Below, one piece after another: positions 60,664 to 64,000 of a DNA stretch of 64,000 nucleotides. Source of the stretch: Virgibacillus subterraneus (lineage in GTDB: Bacteria; Bacillota; Bacilli; Bacillales; Amphibacillaceae). The stretch's first letter is position 1; the number at the start of each line of letters is the position of its first letter. Where the stretch lies: positions 1,302,001 to 1,366,000 of the forward strand of contig NZ_FOEH01000001.1 of the NCBI RefSeq assembly GCF_900110695.1, written 5' to 3'. Under the pieces are notes generated by a model, which was not told the origin of the DNA, ran no database searches, and saw nothing but the letters and a program-made list of their open reading frames with translations. The position numbers and the translations under genes were made by a program.

Positions 60664-61233
60664 TTAATTTCTCTTTTGAATCGCCAGGATAAATGGGGGG
60701 TCATTTTTTTGGTTAATAAAACCATAGTAAAGCACATGGAACAATTTTTGATCAAGCAAGTGCATGTATCTTACCAATTGTTCTTTTTCTGTTTCTCCAC
60801 CTTCATGTCCGTGGTAAACAACGAGTACAACAATCCCGTTCTGCTTCATATGGGATAGTATACCTTCAACAGCTAATATAGTTGATTCACTTCTGGTGAT
60901 GACTGATTTGTCACTCCCAGGCAAGTAGCCAAGGTTAAAAATAGCTCCACCAAGTCTGGTTAGCTTATCAACCGGCATATGATGGATAAAATTGCTGTGA
61001 CTATCTTTTATTATGGTCGCATTATTAGATTTATTTAGTGCGAGTCTATTTTTAGTATTTGTAATTGCTTGATCCTGAATATCAAATCCGAATACATGAC
61101 CATTTTCTCCAACTAGTTTAGTCAGGAAAAGGGTGTCGTGACCATTACCGCAAGTGGCATCAATAACTGTATCGCCTTTATCTACGGATTCCTCTAGAAG
61201 ATGATGTGTGAAATTTAATATACCTTTTAGCAT
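60664..61233 (-). CDS. mnmM: SAM-dependent methyltransferase MnmM (YtqB), tRNA mnm5U modification
   Basis: The 189-residue class I methyltransferase has the SAM motif VIDATCGNGHDTLFL (about residue 24), an acidic FGFDIQDQAI and the motif IFNLGYLPGSDK typical of the YtqB family. B. subtilis YtqB has been shown to methylate the aminomethyl group of 5-aminomethyl-2-thiouridine at the tRNA wobble position. AAGGAGCTATCT precedes ATG 61233. Its usual neighbour ytqA is absent. Confidence 0.88.
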   Translation of the reverse strand: MLKGILNFTHHLLEESVDKGDTVIDATCGNGHDTLFLTKLVGENGHVFGFDIQDQAITNTKNRLALNKSNNATIIKDSHSNFIHHMPVDKLTRLGGAIFNLGYLPGSDKSVITRSESTILAVEGILSHMKQNGIVVLVVYHGHEGGETEKEQLVRYMHLLDQKLFHVLYYGFINQKNDPPFILAIQKRN

Positions 61234-61307
61234 TTTAGATAGATAGCTCCTTAGTAATTCGATGATGTAATTAGTTTAGCATAGCACGAAATGGAGGGGG
61301 AAGTAAG

Positions 61308-61336
61308 TTGATTTTTAAATTGTAATAGTGTACTAT
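61308..61336 (+). promoter_or_regulatory. Sigma-A promoter of the permease-GntR-ATPase operon
   Basis: TTGATT (61308-61313), 17 bases, TACTAT (61331-61336). The -10 box lies inside the inverted repeat of the next entry. Confidence 0.65.
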
Positions 61337-61355
61337 CCAACTATAACACTAATAC
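61322..61355 (+). promoter_or_regulatory. Predicted operator for the GntR (YtrA-type) repressor
   Basis: GTAATAGTGT (61322-61331) and ACACTAATAC (61346-61355) are 10-bp inverted arms with one mismatch and a 14-base gap. They straddle the -10 box and lie upstream of the operon that encodes a GntR protein. Confidence 0.65.
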
Positions 61356-61372
61356 GATTGGAGGTTATATTT

Positions 61373-62143
61373 ATGGACAGCAGTGCCTTTAGAGGCTTGT
61401 ATATTAAAGAATGGAAAATGATGAAAGGGTTCTATATTGGTCAGTTTATTGTGGCTTTAATTTTCGTGATAGCAGCTGATGCTATGAGTGGTGCTTCTAT
61501 TTTTGAATCGCTTGTAGGATTACTGACGTTTGGTTTTATTATTTTACCTGGCGCAGTATTATTCAGCTTGAATACAGAGTCGAATCAATTAGAAATATTT
61601 TTACATAATCCACAATCAATTCATAAAATGCTCTTCGTCAAATTTTTAAATGGGTTGTTTTTTTCATTGAGTTTTTTAATAATATTAGCTGTAGTTGCGG
61701 TTTGCTTTGAAATGATTTGGGGTGCATCCATTCAAAGTGGTTTAGACTCTTTCTCATTATTAATTTTTCTAATTGTTCACATGATGGTTGTTTCTGTTTA
61801 CCCAACAGTGATACTTGTCTTTCTCTGGACGTTGCACCAAATCTGGCGTACCTATATACATGGGTTAAGCATTGTAGCAGTTGTCCTCCTATTGATTGTT
61901 GGTATACAGCTGATGAGCCTGTTCCGATCTACTACTTTCTATGAGGTATTAACGAAATGGGGAGTAATTTTTATTCCTGATGAACGGTCAGGTGATTATT
62001 TATCAATATCTTTTGGGCTTGGTGAAATTAGCGGAGGTGTAGATGCTAGAATCTTTTTTGGGTCATATGTATTTTACGGTTTATTAGTCCTGTTATTATA
62101 TGGGGTCTCTGCATATTTGCTTGACCGTAAAGTGGAGGTATAG
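61373..62143 (+). CDS. ABC transporter membrane subunit, unknown substrate
   Basis: The 256-residue protein has six predicted membrane helices in the ABC-2-like style (FYIGQFIVALIFVIAADAM, IFESLVGLLTFGFIILPGAVLF, and so on). TTGGAGG lies 8 bases before ATG 61373; the longer frame crosses the operator. It is followed at 2 bases by the GntR gene and then the ATPase, so it is taken as the permease of that transporter. Related to the ytr operon, which responds to cell-wall antibiotics in B. subtilis, by gene content rather than by clear sequence match. Confidence 0.72.
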   Translation: MDSSAFRGLYIKEWKMMKGFYIGQFIVALIFVIAADAMSGASIFESLVGLLTFGFIILPGAVLFSLNTESNQLEIFLHNPQSIHKMLFVKFLNGLFFSLSFLIILAVVAVCFEMIWGASIQSGLDSFSLLIFLIVHMMVVSVYPTVILVFLWTLHQIWRTYIHGLSIVAVVLLLIVGIQLMSLFRSTTFYEVLTKWGVIFIPDERSGDYLSISFGLGEISGGVDARIFFGSYVFYGLLVLLLYGVSAYLLDRKVEV

Positions 62144-62145
62144 AT

Positions 62146-62514
62146 ATGGGGATTGATTTTGATGGGAACAAACCAATATATCAACAACTAATTAACCGAA
62201 TTTCCAGTGAAATTATTCGCGGACACAGAGCAGTTGGCGGAAAACTTCCTTCAGTTCGAGAGTATGCTTTGGAAGCGGGAGTTAATGCCAATACGGTGCA
62301 ACGGGTATATCGTGAACTGGAAAATATGGAAATCGTCGAGACAAAACGAGGTCAAGGGACATTTGTGACATGTAACCTAAATAGATTAAGCGATTTACGT
62401 GAAGGAATGAAGTTAGAATTTATTCAGCAGTTCATCCGTGACATGAATGATATGGGATACAGTACAGAAGAAATGATAGAGGGGATAAAATCCGAAGGGC
62501 GGGGAAGTAAATGA
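62146..62514 (+). CDS. GntR family regulator, YtrA subfamily
   Basis: The 122-residue protein has the GntR winged helix (GNKPIYQQLINRISSEIIRG, LPSVREYALEAGVNANTVQR, ETKRGQGTFV) followed by only about 45 residues of dimerising helix, the short form that defines the YtrA subfamily. Such regulators repress ABC transporter operons in which they lie. Its stop overlaps the ATPase start (ATGA). GTGGAGGT precedes ATG 62146. It probably binds the inverted repeat at 61322-61355. Confidence 0.9.
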   Translation: MGIDFDGNKPIYQQLINRISSEIIRGHRAVGGKLPSVREYALEAGVNANTVQRVYRELENMEIVETKRGQGTFVTCNLNRLSDLREGMKLEFIQQFIRDMNDMGYSTEEMIEGIKSEGRGSK

Positions 62515-63218
62515 TGCAATTGGACCAAGTGACAAAGAAATATCTTGTCCGTAAGGCGGTAAACCGGTGTACTTTAACAATTGAGCCAGGCAGAATAATT
62601 GGACTTATTGGTGAAAACGGGAGTGGTAAGACAACAATACTAAAGTTGCTTGCTGGGTTACTTCGACCAACAAAGGGAAAAGTCCTAATTGATTCCAAAA
62701 AAGTTAACAGAAGTATTAGTGAAAAGTTAGCATATTTAACTGATATGGATTACTTTTATCCATATTTTACGATAGTGGAGCTGATTGATTTTTATCACAG
62801 TCAATTTAAAGACTTTGACAAAAACAGAGCTTTAGAGATTGCTGACTTTATGAAATTGAACATAAAGCAGAAAACAAAACATTTATCAAAAGGCAATTTA
62901 AGCAGAGTAAAGATTGCCGTTACTCTTTCACGGAAGGCCTCATATATTGTGTTAGATGAACCATTTTCAGGGCTTGATCCAATGGTTAGAAAATCAATTA
63001 TTAAAGGTATAATCAATTTTGTTGACCTACAGAAACAGACACTTATCGTGACTACGCATGAAGTATCAGAAGTGGAACCTATTCTTGATGAAGTAGTCCT
63101 TTTAAAGGAAGGCATGATTATAGCACATAAATCAATTGATGAGATTCGGGAGGAATATGGGATGGATGTCGTCGATTGGATGGAGCGTGTTCATGAGTCA
63201 ACGGAAGTATATGTGTAA
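62511..63218 (+). CDS. ABC transporter ATP-binding protein (YtrB-like)
   Basis: The 235-residue ATPase has Walker A (LIGENGSGKTTILKLL, about residue 34), a signature HLSKGNLSRVKIAV (degenerate LSGGQ), Walker B (SYIVLDEPFSGLD) and H-loop (IVTTHEVSEVE). It pairs with the permease two genes upstream. ATG 62511 overlaps the GntR stop by four bases; ATG 62514 is possible. No terminator is seen before the leuS promoter 10 bases downstream. Confidence 0.88.
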   Translation: MMQLDQVTKKYLVRKAVNRCTLTIEPGRIIGLIGENGSGKTTILKLLAGLLRPTKGKVLIDSKKVNRSISEKLAYLTDMDYFYPYFTIVELIDFYHSQFKDFDKNRALEIADFMKLNIKQKTKHLSKGNLSRVKIAVTLSRKASYIVLDEPFSGLDPMVRKSIIKGIINFVDLQKQTLIVTTHEVSEVEPILDEVVLLKEGMIIAHKSIDEIREEYGMDVVDWMERVHESTEVYV

Positions 63219-63222
63219 GTGC

Positions 63223-63251
63223 TTGACAAACCGGTTTCCTTTCATTAGAAT
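63223..63251 (+). promoter_or_regulatory. Sigma-A promoter of leuS
   Basis: TTGACA (63223-63228), 17 bases, TAGAAT (63246-63251). Confidence 0.85.
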
Positions 63252-63261
63252 TCGATATAAA

Positions 63262-63468
63262 TAAGCAAACGACGATGAGAAGGATTATTAATAAATTCAT
63301 TCAGGTATAGCGAGGCAGTGGCTGGTGTAAACTGCTCCTGAAGATTTATGAACTCACCTTTATTAAGTTGCAGAAATGAACGGAAGTAGTTTCTGTCGTA
63401 AATCTGCGTTAAGGATACAAGTGAACGCAGCAGTTTTGCGTTAATTTGGGTGGTACCGCGGGAGTAAT
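63262..63468 (+). ncRNA. T-box leader of leuS
   Basis: Carries a long stem I, a candidate specifier loop GAACTCACC with CTC (Leu) at 63353-63355, a stem III region, and the T-box motif GGGTGGTACCGCGG (63448-63461). Uncharged tRNA-Leu should pair with the leader and prevent termination. Confidence 0.92.
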
Positions 63469-63509
63469 AGCTTCTCGTCCCTTTAGATTGGGATGAGTAG
63501 CTTTTTTTA
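63469..63509 (+). terminator. T-box terminator of leuS
   Basis: AGCTTCTCGTCCC, TTTAGATT, GGGATGAGTAGCT, then TTTTTT. Confidence 0.9.
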
Positions 63510-63543
63510 TTCGTTTTGTTAAAGGAAAAAGGAGGAAATAACA

Positions 63544-64000
63544 GTGAGTTTCAATCATCAGGAAATTGAAAAGAAGTGGCAGAATTATTGGGAAGAGAAC
63601 AAAACATTTCAAACAAATACTTATTCAAATAAAGAGAAGGTATATGCGTTAGACATGTTCCCGTATCCATCAGGAGCAGGTTTGCATGTCGGACATCCAG
63701 AAGGGTATACAGCGACAGACATCTTCTCGCGGATGAAGCGATTACAGGGGTATGAAGTACTTCATCCGATGGGCTGGGATGCATTTGGTCTTCCTGCAGA
63801 ACAATATGCACTTGATACAGGTAACAGCCCAGCAGAATTCACAGCACAAAACATCGCAACTTTTAAACGGCAGATCCAGGAGCTTGGATTTTCATATGAT
63901 TGGGACCGTGAAATAAATACGACAGATCCTAATTACTATAAATGGACACAATGGATTTTTACAAAACTGTATGAACATGGGCTTGCTTATATGGATGAAG
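63544..64000 (+). CDS. leuS: Leucyl-tRNA synthetase, 5' part
   Basis: The frame is open from GTG 63544 to the window edge (152 codons). It begins [20 protein letters not shown] and shows the class I HIGH motif as [13 protein letters not shown] (about residue 49), then [14 protein letters not shown], all typical of LeuS. The enzyme charges tRNA-Leu. AAAGGAGG precedes GTG 63544. Expression is controlled by the T-box just upstream. Confidence 0.97.
   Translation, partial: MSFNHQEIEKKWQNYWEENKTFQTNTYSNKEKVYALDMFPYPSGAGLHVGHPEGYTATDIFSRMKRLQGYEVLHPMGWDAFGLPAEQYALDTGNSPAEFTAQNIATFKRQIQELGFSYDWDREINTTDPNYYKWTQWIFTKLYEHGLAYMDE

Overview
The window is AT-rich chromosomal DNA of a Gram-positive, endospore-forming Bacillaceae bacterium, most like the halotolerant Oceanobacillus/Virgibacillus/Lentibacillus group. 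The evidence is long runs of genes in the Bacillus subtilis order (the yut/yum/yui block, the patB-kapB-pgi-yug block, the menaquinone cluster, and the ytk/ytl-pckA-metK-asnB-ytoA-ytpB-leuS block), Bacillus-type leaders (FMN, SAM and T-box), many TTG/GTG starts behind strong Shine-Dalgarno sites, and genes tied to sporulation or its signalling (yutH, kapB, yuiC). No phage, plasmid, transposase, CRISPR array, rRNA or tRNA gene was seen.

Layout. 1-2.6 kb: a lineage-specific cluster (truncated ORF, lipoprotein, two membrane proteins, one broken gene). 2.7-12.9 kb: a housekeeping block with DUF3055, yutE, the HAD phosphatase yutF, PgpA-like yutG, yutH, a 2-hydroxyacid dehydrogenase, Fe-S assembly factors (yutI, yutM), yuzD, dapF, ferredoxin reductase yumC, NADH dehydrogenase yumB and yuiB. 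13-16.4 kb: a MoxR-DUF58-membrane protein operon placed between yuiB and yuiC. 16.6-22.7 kb: yuiC, yuiD, BirA-controlled bioY, deoD, ptsH, khtTU and kapB. 22.8-30.9 kb: a small membrane protein, sodC, patB, pgi, yuzA, yugI, yugN, the K+ channel yugO, a thioredoxin-like protein and an M42 peptidase. 31.4-35.8 kb: a 1449-residue secreted bacillopeptidase F-like protease. 36.6-37.5 kb: FMN riboswitch and ribU. 37.6-45.7 kb: menaquinone genes (menI-like, menA, menFDHBE; menC is missing from its usual place). 46.6-50.8 kb: a Fur-box-controlled siderophore ATPase, small proteins, ytkD and ytlCD. 51-64 kb: pckA, SAM riboswitch-metK, an ECF sigma/anti-sigma pair, asnB, a C39-like protease, ytoA, ytpB, mnmM, a permease-GntR-ATPase operon, and a T-box leader with the start of leuS.

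The most unusual content is between the genes. At least ten copies, whole or partial, of a two-hairpin repeat are scattered through the window, several directly behind the U-tract of a terminator. A second element is built from GCGGACA-type motifs and occurs three times; in two places it is joined to the hairpin repeat to make a composite of about 0.4-0.5 kb. An array of five 52-bp units behind the protease gene carries two small hairpins per unit with compensatory or wobble changes. A third, palindromic family recurs at 17.7, 36.0 and 45.7 kb. Together these look like a population of non-autonomous, RNA-structured or MITE-like elements.

As a whole the region supplies respiratory quinone (men genes) and NADH/ferredoxin oxidoreductases, Fe-S assembly, vitamin uptake (biotin, riboflavin), gluconeogenesis (pckA, pgi), S-adenosylmethionine and sulfur amino-acid metabolism, potassium handling (khtTU, yugO), and extracellular proteolysis.
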